Below, in pieces: positions 8,158 through 17,683 of a DNA stretch of 64,000 nt; position 1 is the stretch's first letter; every line of letters begins with the position of its first letter. The notes under the pieces were generated by a model. That model did not search any database and had not been told where the DNA came from. It was given only the letters and a program-made list of their open reading frames with translations. Made by a program: the position numbers and the translations under genes. The DNA comes from Marinitoga sp. 38H-ov. GTDB lineage: Bacteria; Thermotogota; Thermotogae; Petrotogales; Petrotogaceae. The DNA is taken from positions 28,699 through 92,698 of the forward strand of contig NZ_LNGH01000006.1 of assembly GCF_011057715.1 (NCBI RefSeq), in the 5' to 3' direction.

Positions 8158-9352
8158 CTGCCATCACCTCTATTTCATCTATATTTTCATCAAATGGTTT
8201 TAATTTAATTACAACCATTTCTGGAGGCCTTGCTTCATTTTCTATAACTTCTACACCCAATGGTTCTACTTTTATACTTGCCCTATCAAATACCTTTGAT
8301 ACCCTTATATACAAAGTACTTTCTTGTGTTGGATCTATATATGATGGATGTAATATTCCTATATTTTCACCTTTTCTTACTTTTACTTTTTTCCCTTTAG
8401 AATATTCACCTTTTGCATATAATGCTGCATATTTACCAGCTTTTTCTCCTTCTTTAGCAACATAATCTACTAAATCAAATATTACTGTACAATTACCTGC
8501 AGCAAAAATCCAATCTTCACTGGTTTGATTAGTATTTGAAACTATAAAACCAGGATCTGCTTCTAAAAAATCTGCAGGTTTAATTTGAGGAATTAATCCA
8601 ACAGAAGTAATTAATGTATCGACTTCAAATTCTTTTTCAGTGCCAGGAATTGGATCCCATTTATAATCAACTTCCGCAGCAATAACCTTTTGAAGTCTTC
8701 TATCTCCTTCAACAGCTATTACTGTATGTGATAAGTATAACGGAATACCAAAATCCTTCAAACATTGTTGAACATTCCTTTCCAATCCACCAGGATATGG
8801 CATTATTTCCAAAACCGCTTCAACTTTTATACCTTCTAAAGTTAATCTTCTTGCCATTATTAGACCTATATCTCCTGATCCTAAAATAACAGCCTTACTT
8901 CCTGGTTTTAAATTTTCTAAATTAATAAACCTTTGAGCAAGTCCAGCTGTAAATATACCAGTAATTCTTTTTCCAGGAACTGGTAATGAATTTAAATGTC
9001 TTTCTCTAGCTCCAGTTGCCATCACTAAAGCCTTGGTTTGTATTTCATGAATTCCTCTTTTATCAACAAATATTATTGTTTTGTCTTTTCTAATTTCCAA
9101 AACATATGTTCCAAACAATATATCTATATCTTTAAGTCTTTCTTTAGCAAATTCTTTAAACTCTGGTCCTGTTAAATCCTTTTTAAAATATTGTAATCCA
9201 AAACCATTGTGAATACATTGATTTAATACTCCGCCAGTATCTTCATCTCTTTCTAATAATATTACTTTTGCACCATTCTCCCTTGCACTATATGCTGCAG
9301 CCATACCAGCTGCTCCACCACCTATTACTACAACATCTGTATTATACTTCAT
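8132..9352 (-). CDS. NAD(P)/FAD-dependent oxidoreductase of the glycerol-3-phosphate cluster
   Basis: A 406-residue flavoprotein disulfide-reductase-like enzyme. Its N-terminal FAD motif is VVIGGGAAGMAAAYSA, followed by LNQCIHNGFG and ALVMATGARER. The NAD(P)-binding motif AVILGSGDIGLIMARRL lies around residues 172-188, and an FAD-binding GNCT region near residue 293. It corresponds to the GlpB-like electron-transfer partner found beside GlpA-type dehydrogenases in Thermotoga and clostridia. It probably passes electrons from glycerol-3-phosphate to NAD(P) or another carrier. It overlaps both neighbours, which supports one operon and one complex. Confidence 0.88.
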   Translation of the reverse strand: MKYNTDVVVIGGGAAGMAAAYSARENGAKVILLERDEDTGGVLNQCIHNGFGLQYFKKDLTGPEFKEFAKERLKDIDILFGTYVLEIRKDKTIIFVDKRGIHEIQTKALVMATGARERHLNSLPVPGKRITGIFTAGLAQRFINLENLKPGSKAVILGSGDIGLIMARRLTLEGIKVEAVLEIMPYPGGLERNVQQCLKDFGIPLYLSHTVIAVEGDRRLQKVIAAEVDYKWDPIPGTEKEFEVDTLITSVGLIPQIKPADFLEADPGFIVSNTNQTSEDWIFAAGNCTVIFDLVDYVAKEGEKAGKYAALYAKGEYSKGKKVKVRKGENIGILHPSYIDPTQESTLYIRVSKVFDRASIKVEPLGVEVIENEARPPEMVVIKLKPFDENIDEIEVMADELISKLG

Positions 9353-10773
9353 ATTCTCACCTTCGCATTAACAATCCAACTTCCATCTTCATTTTGATTT
9401 ATTTCTCTTGGATCTCTACCTGTATGTTCAGCTAATATCTTTAATATTTTAGCTGTACAAAATCCACCTTGACATTCTCCAAATGAAGCTCTTGTCATAA
9501 ATTTGATATCATCAAGTGTTCTAGCTCCATTATTAATAGCATCAATTATTTCCTTTTTAGTCACCTTATTACAATGGCAAATCATCTCTCCGGCATTTGG
9601 ATCTTTTTGTATAATATTATTCCATTCGTTTCTATCTATATGAACTAAATGTGGTGTTCTTTCTATATTAGATATATAATTTTCTCTTAAATAAAGGTTT
9701 ATACCTAATTTTTCTTGTATCAAATATTCTACTACATATTTTGCTATAGCTGGTGCCGCCGTTAATCCTGGTGATCTTATACCAGATACATGTATTGCCC
9801 CACTTTTTCCAACATTTATATAAAAATCCTTTTTCTCAGTTTCTGGTCTTAATCCAGCAAAAGTTTTTACTAAATGTCTTCTAAAATTAAGATTCGGAAC
9901 TAATTTCATTCCTTTTTCTCTTATTTCATTTAATCCTTCTCTTGTAGTAGCAGTGTCATATTTTGATAAGACTCTATTTGCATTTGGTCCTACCAAAAAA
10001 CCACCATCTACAGTTGGTAAAACCAAACATCCTTTAGAAATTCCAGTTGGCACTGGAAATATTGTTGAATTAACGTAATTATAATCCTTTGAAAGTAAAA
10101 AATACTCTCCTTTTACTGGAAAAATTTCTGGTACTTCATCTCCAAATAATCTTGCAACTTCATCGGCAAATAATCCAGCAGCATTAATAACTAAATCTGC
10201 AAAATATTCAGATTTATCTTGGAATTTTAATAAGAATTTTCCATTTTTCTTTTCAACTTCTACTAACCTTTTTTTTATTAATGTTCTTCCGCCATTAACC
10301 CTAACTGATTTAGCAGCTTGTATAGCAACAATCCAAGGATCAAAAATCCCTGCAATTTCACAAAATAATGATCTTTTGGCTTTTGGATTTATATTCTTTT
10401 CCATTTCTAATAACTCTAATTTTTCTACTATTCTAACTTCTTTAACGCCATTTTGTTCCGCTTTTTTTAATAAATTATATATATAATTTGTTTCTTCATC
10501 TTCTATGGCTACAACATGAGATCCAACCCTTTTTAAATCAAAATGTAATTCTTCTTGAAGTTTAGTATATAATTGATTACCCTTGTAACATAATTGCGCC
10601 CTTAAACTTCCCGGAGGATCATCGTATCCCCCATGTAAGATAGCTGAATTTGATTTTGTTACAGCCATACCAAAATTGGTTTTTGCCTCAAAAAGCCATA
10701 CATCTTCAACATACCTATTCAATTCTCTTGCAATTAAGGTACCAACAATTCCCCCTCCAATTATTGCAATCAA
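9349..10773 (-). CDS. GlpA-type glycerol-3-phosphate dehydrogenase with BFD-like [2Fe-2S] domain
   Basis: A flavoprotein of about 474 residues. It has an N-terminal DAO/GlpA FAD domain (AIIGGGIVGTLIARELNRY), an INAAGLFADEVA motif, and a C-terminal bacterioferritin-associated-ferredoxin-like domain with CHCNKVTKKEI and FGECQGGFC that should bind [2Fe-2S]. It oxidises glycerol-3-phosphate to dihydroxyacetone phosphate without a quinone-linked GlpC. Start choice: a TTG at 10773 lies 8 nt after GGGGGGAG and begins just before the FAD motif. GTG codons at 10782 and 10791 are in frame but poorly spaced. It is the first gene of the trio, divergent from ruvC. Confidence 0.87.
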   Translation of the reverse strand: MIAIIGGGIVGTLIARELNRYVEDVWLFEAKTNFGMAVTKSNSAILHGGYDDPPGSLRAQLCYKGNQLYTKLQEELHFDLKRVGSHVVAIEDEETNYIYNLLKKAEQNGVKEVRIVEKLELLEMEKNINPKAKRSLFCEIAGIFDPWIVAIQAAKSVRVNGGRTLIKKRLVEVEKKNGKFLLKFQDKSEYFADLVINAAGLFADEVARLFGDEVPEIFPVKGEYFLLSKDYNYVNSTIFPVPTGISKGCLVLPTVDGGFLVGPNANRVLSKYDTATTREGLNEIREKGMKLVPNLNFRRHLVKTFAGLRPETEKKDFYINVGKSGAIHVSGIRSPGLTAAPAIAKYVVEYLIQEKLGINLYLRENYISNIERTPHLVHIDRNEWNNIIQKDPNAGEMICHCNKVTKKEIIDAINNGARTLDDIKFMTRASFGECQGGFCTAKILKILAEHTGRDPREINQNEDGSWIVNAKVRI

Positions 10774-10847
10774 AAGTCTCACTCCCCCCACACATAAAAA
10801 TATCGTTTTAACTATATTTTAATTATATCACAAAACATAAATTCATA

Positions 10848-10856
10848 TGATATAAT
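10848..10856 (+). promoter_or_regulatory. Extended -10 promoter of ruvC
   Basis: The sequence TATGATATAAT contains a TG dinucleotide one base before a perfect TATAAT (10851-10856), about 32 bp upstream of the ruvC start. No good -35 hexamer lies 17 bp upstream, which fits an extended -10 promoter. The same TGATATAAT block recurs before mreB. Confidence 0.6.
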
Positions 10857-10887
10857 AAAATATATTATTTGAATGAGGTGTTAGATT

Positions 10888-11364
10888 ATGAGGATTCTAG
10901 GAATTGATCCGGGGTATGGTAGAATAGGATATGGAATTATTGATAAAACAGGAAATAATTTTAAATTAATTGATTTTGGTGTAATTGAAACAGATAAAAA
11001 AGCGGATTTAAATTCAAGATTGGTAGAAATTTATGATAAAATGAATGAGTTAATTTCTAATTATACACCTGATGAATCTGCAGTTGAAAGTTTGTTCTTT
11101 TTTAAAAATGTTAAAACAGCTATTGAAGTTGGAGAAGCTCGAGGTGTTATTTTATTATCTTTACAAAAGGCTAACATTCCAATATTTGAATATACTCCTT
11201 ACCAAGTAAAACAATCAATTACAGGTTATGGAAGAGCAGAGAAAGGACAAATTCAAAGAATGTTAAAGGTTGTTTTTAATTTAAAAAAGAACCCGACACC
11301 AGATGATGCTGCAGATGCATTAGCAATTGCTTTTTGTCATGGGAATTATAGAAAAATTGTATAA
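10888..11364 (+). CDS. ruvC: Holliday junction resolvase RuvC
   Basis: A 158-residue RNase H-fold endonuclease that cuts Holliday junctions in homologous recombination. The first acidic residue is in RILGIDPGYGRIGYGI, followed by PDESAVESLFFFKNVKTAIEVGEARG and the C-terminal PDDAADALAIAFCH with paired catalytic Asp residues. The length is typical. A GAGGTG ribosome-binding site precedes the ATG. ruvA and ruvB are not in the window. Downstream, mreB has its own promoter-like sequence in the 55-bp gap. Confidence 0.96.
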   Translation: MRILGIDPGYGRIGYGIIDKTGNNFKLIDFGVIETDKKADLNSRLVEIYDKMNELISNYTPDESAVESLFFFKNVKTAIEVGEARGVILLSLQKANIPIFEYTPYQVKQSITGYGRAEKGQIQRMLKVVFNLKKNPTPDDAADALAIAFCHGNYRKIV

Positions 11365-11380
11365 AATATTAACTATTTTA

Positions 11381-11389
11381 TGATATAAT
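11381..11389 (+). promoter_or_regulatory. Extended -10 promoter of the mre operon
   Basis: TGATATAAT at 11381-11389 is an extended -10 element identical to the one before ruvC. It lies about 31 bp before mreB and just after the ruvC stop. It probably gives the mreB-mreC-mreD-mrdA operon its own transcription start. Confidence 0.55.
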
Positions 11390-11419
11390 TTTTTAAAATT
11401 ATAATCAGGAGGATTTGAA

Positions 11420-12445
11420 ATGAAAAAAAGTTTTGGTAAAGCAAATATCGGTATTGATCTAGGAACTGCTAACACTTTAGTATATGTAAAAGGAAAAGGT
11501 ATAGTTGTAAATGAACCTTCTGTTATTGCAATTGAAAAAGATACAAAAGAAATATTAACAGTAGGTAAAGAAGCAAAAAAAATGATTGGAAAAACACCTG
11601 CAAATATTATTGCAATTAGACCTTTAAAAGATGGTGTTATTGCTGATTATAATACTTCTTTAGCTATGCTAAAGTATTTTATTAATGCTGCTGTTGGATC
11701 CTTTACTTTCTTTAAACCAACTGTTGTTGTTGGTGTTCCAACTGATGCTACTGAGGTTGAAAGACATGCTTTGTATAAGGCGGCATTAGATGCTGGAGCG
11801 GGTAAAGCATTTTTAATAGAAGAGTCTATGGCTACTGCAATTGGTATTGGACTAAATGTAGAGGAAGCATCAGGAAATATGGTTGTTGATATTGGTGGGG
11901 GTACTACAGAAATATCTGTAATTTCATTAGGTAATTTAGTTGTATCTAAATCTATTCGTATTGCTGGTGATGAATTAGATGAATCAATAATAAATTATGT
12001 TAAAGATAAAACAGGATTATTAATTGGCGAAAGAACAGCTGAAAAGATAAAGAAAAAGATTGGTAATACTTGGCCTAATGAAGAATATGATAACGAAGAA
12101 ATAGAAATAATTGGTAGAGATATTTTATCAGGCCTTCCAAAAAATATTATTTTAAAAGGATATGAAATAAGAGAAGCTATTAACAATCCTGTGTCAAAAA
12201 TTGTTGAACAAATTAAATTAACAGTGGAAGAAACTCCACCTGAATTATTAACAGATATTGTTATGAAAGGTATATATTTAGCTGGTGGCGGAGCATTATT
12301 AAGAGGATTAAAAGAATTAATTGAACATGAAACTAAAATAAAGGTTATTGTTGCAGAGGATCCTTTAACTGCAGTAGCTAGAGGTGCTGGTATGGTTTTA
12401 GATAAAGTGAAAATATTAGAAAACTTAGCAAAATTACAAAAGTAA
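11420..12445 (+). CDS. mreB: Rod shape-determining protein MreB
   Basis: A 341-residue bacterial actin. The phosphate 1 motif [20 protein letters not shown], the [17 protein letters not shown] phosphate 2 motif and the [13 protein letters not shown] adenosine motif are all present. It polymerises with ATP under the membrane and organises lateral-wall synthesis. A strong AGGAGG site precedes the ATG. The next gene, mreC, begins 2 bp after the stop, so the cell-shape genes are one operon. Confidence 0.96.
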   Translation: MKKSFGKANIGIDLGTANTLVYVKGKGIVVNEPSVIAIEKDTKEILTVGKEAKKMIGKTPANIIAIRPLKDGVIADYNTSLAMLKYFINAAVGSFTFFKPTVVVGVPTDATEVERHALYKAALDAGAGKAFLIEESMATAIGIGLNVEEASGNMVVDIGGGTTEISVISLGNLVVSKSIRIAGDELDESIINYVKDKTGLLIGERTAEKIKKKIGNTWPNEEYDNEEIEIIGRDILSGLPKNIILKGYEIREAINNPVSKIVEQIKLTVEETPPELLTDIVMKGIYLAGGGALLRGLKELIEHETKIKVIVAEDPLTAVARGAGMVLDKVKILENLAKLQK

Positions 12446-12446
12446 T

Positions 12447-13127
12447 ATGTTTAAAAAAGGTATTTTTTATATTTTAATACTCTTGTTTATATCTATAATT
12501 TCTACATTATATCCAAATATTAACAATATAATATCCAGAGTAAATTATCCTCTGGATATTGTTTTTTCGGATATTAGAAATAATTATTTGCTTTTAACAA
12601 AAAATAATAACTTTTTGAAAGACCTTGAAAAACAAATATCAAATAATACTATAACCTTTGAAATTAAAAATGAAAATTACGAATTAAATATTTCATTAAT
12701 ACCAGGGATAATAATAAACGAAGATATAAAATATTATTATGTTAAAAGTGATAATAATGTAAAAACAGGAGAGATTGCTTTCACAAATGAAGGTATATTA
12801 TTAGGATTTGTAGAAAATACTTTTAAGAAAAATAAGATTGTGAGAAAATTAGGTTGGGGAAATAATGAATTATACGGAAATTATAATGGATATGAATTTT
12901 TAATAAAAGAAAGTGGAAATGGATATATTATAATTGAAATTCCTGAAGGCTTTTCTATATTTCAAAATAATGAAAATGTTAATATATTAATTTCAAACTC
13001 TAATTGGTTTAAAAAAAATATCATTTTAAAGGGAACCGTTTATATTAAGGGAAATAATTTATACTATTTTGAACCTTATAAAAATGATAATACAATTGTT
13101 TTTTTTAGTGAATTTGGGGTGAAATAA
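12447..13127 (+). CDS. mreC: Rod shape-determining protein MreC
   Basis: A 226-residue protein with an N-terminal membrane helix (about residues 5-24), a short coiled-coil segment (about 48-68) and a β-rich extracytoplasmic domain. The EIAFTNEGILLGFVENTFKKNKIVRKLG stretch resembles the conserved MreC strand pattern. Sequence conservation is weak and the protein is shorter than many MreC, but its place between mreB and mreD makes the assignment firm. It links MreB to the periplasmic PBP2 machinery. Confidence 0.85.
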   Translation: MFKKGIFYILILLFISIISTLYPNINNIISRVNYPLDIVFSDIRNNYLLLTKNNNFLKDLEKQISNNTITFEIKNENYELNISLIPGIIINEDIKYYYVKSDNNVKTGEIAFTNEGILLGFVENTFKKNKIVRKLGWGNNELYGNYNGYEFLIKESGNGYIIIEIPEGFSIFQNNENVNILISNSNWFKKNIILKGTVYIKGNNLYYFEPYKNDNTIVFFSEFGVK

Positions 13128-13543
13128 TGAATTATATTTATATTTTAATCATAACTTTAATTTCTACTTCATGGGATAGATGGATGGGAGATGTATTATT
13201 TTTTTCATTTCCAATAGCTTTTCTTATTGTCCAATATATATTTAAAGATAAATTATATCTTTTTGCTTTTTTATACACTTTAATATACTTCGCATCAAAA
13301 TTTGATATTGGTCTTATGTCTATAATTCTTTTTATATTAATTATATTTTCACATCACATTTTTGAATTTTTAGAAAAAAGTTATTATAGGAGTTTGTTTA
13401 GCTCTATTATACCCCTATTATTTTTGTGTATTTTAAACAAAGTACTCTTTAATTATATTTTATTTATTTCTTTAATATTATTATCTATTGCCCATTTTGT
13501 AATAATTGGAAGGATTGACAAAAATGAAAGAATCAAGATTTAA
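13127..13543 (+). CDS. mreD: Rod shape-determining protein MreD (putative)
   Basis: A 138-residue, highly hydrophobic protein with about five membrane segments and no soluble domain. It follows mreC with a one-base overlap and overlaps the start of the PBP2 gene by 20 bp. MreD sequences diverge strongly, so the call rests mainly on position and topology. The length (usually 160-170) is slightly short. Confidence 0.75.
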   Translation: MNYIYILIITLISTSWDRWMGDVLFFSFPIAFLIVQYIFKDKLYLFAFLYTLIYFASKFDIGLMSIILFILIIFSHHIFEFLEKSYYRSLFSSIIPLLFLCILNKVLFNYILFISLILLSIAHFVIIGRIDKNERIKI

Positions 13544-15236
13544 ATTATTGGTGTATTTATTTATTACCGCTTTTATTATTTTAATTTCAAGAGCCTTTTA
13601 TTTGCAAATTATTAATCATTCTAAATATGTTAAAGAAGTTGAAGAATTAAGTACAAAAATTATAACTTTAAATCCAATTCGTGGAAATATATATGATAAA
13701 AATGGTGTATTATTAGCTTGGAATGAAAAAGTATATATTATAGAAAATTATAATGATAGTTTTTCTGAAAAAGATGTTGAAATTTTAAAAAAGGTTTTTT
13801 CAACAATTTCCGATTCACCTGAAACATATATAGATAGACTGCTTTTTCAAAAAAGAATAGTTATTAAATTAACTCCTGCAAGTATTAAACAATTATCTGA
13901 AATAAAAGGTATTAAATTTTCTGAAAAATATATAAGAAAATATATAGATAATACTATATATCCAATAATAGGATATGTTAATTCTGAAGGTGTTCCTCAA
14001 TATGGTATCGAAAAATATTATAATGATATTTTAGAAGGAAAACCTGGCTATCAAATTGTCAAAATAACACCTAGCGGTAGAATAGATAAAATATTGGAAA
14101 CTGTTGAACCTATTAAGGGAAAGGATATTTATTTAACTATTGACTATGAACTTCAAAAATATATATATAGCGAATTAGAAAAAACTAAAAAATCAAGCTC
14201 TGTAATAATTTCTAATCCAAATAATGGTGAAATTTTAGCTTTAGTAAGTTATCCATCTGTTGAATCTAATTTATTTTCTTCTGGCCTTTCTATACAAGAA
14301 TGGAAAAAAATAATATACGATACAAAGCAACCATTAATAAATAAAGCTATATCAGCTACATATGCACCAGGTTCAGTTATAAAACCATTTTTCGCTTTAG
14401 TTGGATTAGAAGAAGGTTTTTCTCCTGAAGCTACTATTAATTGTGATGGTAAATTTGAGTTGGAAAATTCAAAAGGTGATGTAATTGCCGAGTATTATGA
14501 TTGGAACATATTCGGGCATGGAGTTACTGACTTAGTAAAATCATTAAGAGTGTCTTGTAATTTATATTACTATAATCTTGGTTTAAAACTTGGAATTGAT
14601 ACATTGAATGCATATGCTAAATCATTTAAATTAGCTGAAAAAACAGATATAGATTTAACTGGTGAAATAAGTTCAGTGTTTCCAAGCAGAGAATGGAAAA
14701 AAGAAAAATTTGGATTAGAATGGTATATTGGAGAAACTATTTTAACTTCCATAGGTCAGGGATATATGGAATTTACTCCTATTAACGTATTAAAATTATA
14801 TAATATACTTTCAACAAAAGGTATGTATTATAAATTTCATGTTTTAAAAAATTATATAAATAATATTTCGGAAGAAAATATACCTTATGAAAAAAAATTA
14901 GTATATAATTTTAATATAAACCAAGTTTATTATTATAATATATTAAAGGGATTAATTGAAGTTACAACATATCCTGGAAACAGTTCTGATGGAGGAACTG
15001 CTTATCATGTATTTAAAAATTTTCCAGAATTAGTTGCAGGGAAAACTGGTACAGCTGAAGTTACTGGAGGAAAGGCGCCTCATGCATGGTTCGCAGGATT
15101 TATGCCAGCTAATAATCCTGAAGTATCAATAGTTACATTTATCGAAAATGGTGGTTATGGTTCTGATGTTGCTGCACCTATTGCCAAAAAAGCCTTAGAA
15201 AAATATTTAGAGTTAAAAGCCAAAGGGGGTATATAA
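13524..15236 (+). CDS. mrdA: Penicillin-binding protein 2 (cell elongation transpeptidase)
   Basis: A class B PBP of 570 residues. It has an N-terminal anchor (about residues 7-25), a dimerisation domain with NPIRGNIYDKNGVLLAWN, and a transpeptidase domain. The transpeptidase motifs are SXXK in TYAPGSVIKPFF, SXN in SCN (RVSCNLYYYNLG), and KTGT in AGKTGTAEVTGG. It crosslinks peptidoglycan in the elongasome with RodA and MreBCD. I place the start at the ATG at 13524, 9 nt after GGAAGGA; upstream in-frame codons lie inside mreD. Confidence 0.94.
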   Translation: MKESRFKLLVYLFITAFIILISRAFYLQIINHSKYVKEVEELSTKIITLNPIRGNIYDKNGVLLAWNEKVYIIENYNDSFSEKDVEILKKVFSTISDSPETYIDRLLFQKRIVIKLTPASIKQLSEIKGIKFSEKYIRKYIDNTIYPIIGYVNSEGVPQYGIEKYYNDILEGKPGYQIVKITPSGRIDKILETVEPIKGKDIYLTIDYELQKYIYSELEKTKKSSSVIISNPNNGEILALVSYPSVESNLFSSGLSIQEWKKIIYDTKQPLINKAISATYAPGSVIKPFFALVGLEEGFSPEATINCDGKFELENSKGDVIAEYYDWNIFGHGVTDLVKSLRVSCNLYYYNLGLKLGIDTLNAYAKSFKLAEKTDIDLTGEISSVFPSREWKKEKFGLEWYIGETILTSIGQGYMEFTPINVLKLYNILSTKGMYYKFHVLKNYINNISEENIPYEKKLVYNFNINQVYYYNILKGLIEVTTYPGNSSDGGTAYHVFKNFPELVAGKTGTAEVTGGKAPHAWFAGFMPANNPEVSIVTFIENGGYGSDVAAPIAKKALEKYLELKAKGGI

Positions 15237-16441
15237 TGAAAAAAACTTTTGTATTAATTGTTTTATTAATTTTTTCATTTTCATTTGCAAATGATTTATC
15301 AAATGATTTATTTATTTTTAAGAATATTGGAATTCTAAGTTTAGAGTATCCTTGGACAGATGAATTGAATTTAAATCTAAAATCAGATGAAAATATTATA
15401 TTTGTTGAGAATGCTGATTATTATACAGTGAATTTAGGTAGTTTAGAAAATATTAAGTATAAAATTGTTGGAAATTATGAAGATTTAAAAGAAACTCTTA
15501 GCAATTATATAGTCACAATAAGTTCAAATCCATTAATTTTAAGGGATTCATTAAATCCAACATATATATATTTTTATAATAATTTTTTAGGTCTTTGGTG
15601 TAAAACAGAATCAGATTATTTAAAAGAAATTTTAAATAATAAAGTTTTCTACGCTAAAAATATTAAAGGTTTAGTACAAATTTCTAAACCAATTTCTTGG
15701 GATTTATTTTATAACTTAAAAGAAAATGGAGACTTATTCGTTACATATAACATTAATGGTGTTTTAGACGAAAAATATAATGTATATTTAATAGATGAAA
15801 TTATTAATGAAATACATGTTCAAGAAAGAACTTTAAAATCAATGTCTATAAACGCTGACTATATTCCAGAAATTATTAATGAATCTGCTGTTATCAAATT
15901 TGGGGAAATAACTCCATTTAATGGTGTTTATTCTAAGGTAATAAAATTAGGAACAATAAAAAAATACGAGGATATTAATTATTTAAATATTAATTTTTAT
16001 TCATCTTCCTTTGAAAACAGATATTTATCAATAATTAGAGAATTTGAAAATACAAAAGATAATGGATTAGGAATACCTATTATTAATGGTAAATTATACT
16101 TATTTACTAAAAAAGATAATAAAGAGTTTATTAATAAAGTTTCAAATTTACCAAAAACAAATATTAATTCAAAGGTAGAAATTAACCTGGGGCAATCGTG
16201 GAATTCAACTGCTGATTTAAATATTTTAAGAGATAATAGAACAAATGAATTTGTTGATAGAACTTTTGATATTAATATTAACTCATCTGAAAAAACAAAA
16301 ATTGTTATTTCAGGTCAAGCTATGAAATTATTATCAATTAAAGGAAATTATTTAAGCAAAATAGAAAATTCTGATAAAATTACAATTTATGTTCAAGGAA
16401 AACAAAAATTAGAAGTAAATATTAGAAGTACTATAAAATAA
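15236..16441 (+). CDS. Exported protein of unknown function in the mre operon
   Basis: A 401-residue protein that I do not recognise. It starts with a clear signal peptide (KKTFVLIVLLIFSFSFA, cleavage near residue 18). The remainder is rich in Asn, Ile and Lys with predicted β-strands and no cysteine cluster or enzyme motif. The ATG overlaps the PBP2 stop by one base, and a terminator follows, so it is the last gene of the cell-shape operon. A role in the cell envelope or toga is plausible from context only. Confidence 0.7.
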   Translation: MKKTFVLIVLLIFSFSFANDLSNDLFIFKNIGILSLEYPWTDELNLNLKSDENIIFVENADYYTVNLGSLENIKYKIVGNYEDLKETLSNYIVTISSNPLILRDSLNPTYIYFYNNFLGLWCKTESDYLKEILNNKVFYAKNIKGLVQISKPISWDLFYNLKENGDLFVTYNINGVLDEKYNVYLIDEIINEIHVQERTLKSMSINADYIPEIINESAVIKFGEITPFNGVYSKVIKLGTIKKYEDINYLNINFYSSSFENRYLSIIREFENTKDNGLGIPIINGKLYLFTKKDNKEFINKVSNLPKTNINSKVEINLGQSWNSTADLNILRDNRTNEFVDRTFDININSSEKTKIVISGQAMKLLSIKGNYLSKIENSDKITIYVQGKQKLEVNIRSTIK

Positions 16442-16453
16442 TAAATGGATAAC

Positions 16454-16490
16454 AAAGCCCCATCAAAAATTAATAAATGATGGGGCTTTT
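16454..16490. terminator. Bidirectional Rho-independent terminator
   Basis: AAAGCCCCATCA and TGATGGGGCTTT form a perfect 12-bp stem. It is followed by TTT on the plus strand and preceded by A-rich sequence, so it can work for both convergent units: the mre operon from the left and xylR from the right. Confidence 0.88.
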
Positions 16491-16540
16491 GTATAAGTAA
16501 AATAAATTTTAATTATTTCTTATTTATAGTTGAAATCTCA

Positions 16541-17674
16541 TTATATTTTTTCAATAAATTTATTAATTGAAAATATTCCAGCACCTACTAAATTTGAACT
16601 TATATTTTTAAATATTGTAGGCCTTATAATTGTATTTTTTAATGCTACTTTTAATATTTTTTTCTTTGTTTCATTAATTAACTCTTCATAAAAATATTTG
16701 GGCATATCATTTAATTCTCCACCTATTATTATTACTTCAGGGTTTAATGAATTTATAATATTAGCAATCCCTATAGAATTATTCCTTGCTAAATCTAATA
16801 ATATTTCTTTTGCATCTGTTTTATTTTTTAAATTATTAAATTTTTCTATGGCATCTTTTCCATTTAAAATACCATTATAATTTTTTAATGCATAATTTAT
16901 TGATCCATATAATTCCCAACACCCTGTATTTGAGCAATGACACTTTTCTTTTGAATTGAATTCTATTATAGTATGACCAAATTCCCCGCCATTATATGTA
17001 AATCCTCTATATAATTCATTATTTATTATCAATCCTGTTCCAATTCCTTCCCTTATTTCAATAAAAACTATATTTCTTTTATTTTTTAGATCTTCGGCAT
17101 GATATTTTTCTGCCATTACAGATAAATTAGCTTCATTATCAGATAATATTGGTACATCAACATTTAAGTAACTTCCTATATTTACATTTTCCCATTCTAA
17201 ATTTGGAGCTAATAAAATTATATTTTCTTCTACATTTACCAATCCTGGAACTGAAAAAGAAATTGTATCTATTTTTTCTTTTTTATTATATTTTTCATAT
17301 AATTTTTGTATCCTCTTAAAAAAAACCTCTGGTTTTTTTGAAGTTAAAAATTTTTCTTTTACATCAACTTTTCCATTAAAATATCCTATTCCAACAACTG
17401 TTTCATTAACACCAATATCTACTACAAATGCTTTAAATGCATTTTTATTAATATCTAATAATATTTCTTTTCTACCTGGAGTTTTCTTGTCTCCAGTTCC
17501 AACTTCATATATATAATTTTTTTCTATTAATTCACGTGTCAATCTTGTTATACTACTTGGCCTTAATTCAGTAAGATGAACTAATTCATTTCTAGAAATA
17601 GGGCTATTAATATGTAAAATTCTTAAAATATTTTTCATATTCAGTTTTTTAATTTCTTCTGAATTATATTTCAT
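16541..17674 (-). CDS. xylR: ROK-family transcriptional repressor, probable XylR
   Basis: A 377-residue ROK protein. The N-terminal winged helix (residues 12-65, with SPISRNELVHLTELRPSSITRLTRELI) is followed by a sugar-kinase-like sensor domain. That domain holds GGEFGHTIIE and the ROK zinc motif CHCSNTGCWE (one Cys of the usual set is replaced), then NPEVIIIGGEL. Such repressors sense sugars directly. It is the last gene of the xylose operon, 9 bp after the M24-like gene, so it should control this operon. The inverted repeat at 25271-25299 is its candidate operator. Confidence 0.87.
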   Translation of the reverse strand: MKYNSEEIKKLNMKNILRILHINSPISRNELVHLTELRPSSITRLTRELIEKNYIYEVGTGDKKTPGRKEILLDINKNAFKAFVVDIGVNETVVGIGYFNGKVDVKEKFLTSKKPEVFFKRIQKLYEKYNKKEKIDTISFSVPGLVNVEENIILLAPNLEWENVNIGSYLNVDVPILSDNEANLSVMAEKYHAEDLKNKRNIVFIEIREGIGTGLIINNELYRGFTYNGGEFGHTIIEFNSKEKCHCSNTGCWELYGSINYALKNYNGILNGKDAIEKFNNLKNKTDAKEILLDLARNNSIGIANIINSLNPEVIIIGGELNDMPKYFYEELINETKKKILKVALKNTIIRPTIFKNISSNLVGAGIFSINKFIEKI

Positions 17675-17683
17675 AATCTCACC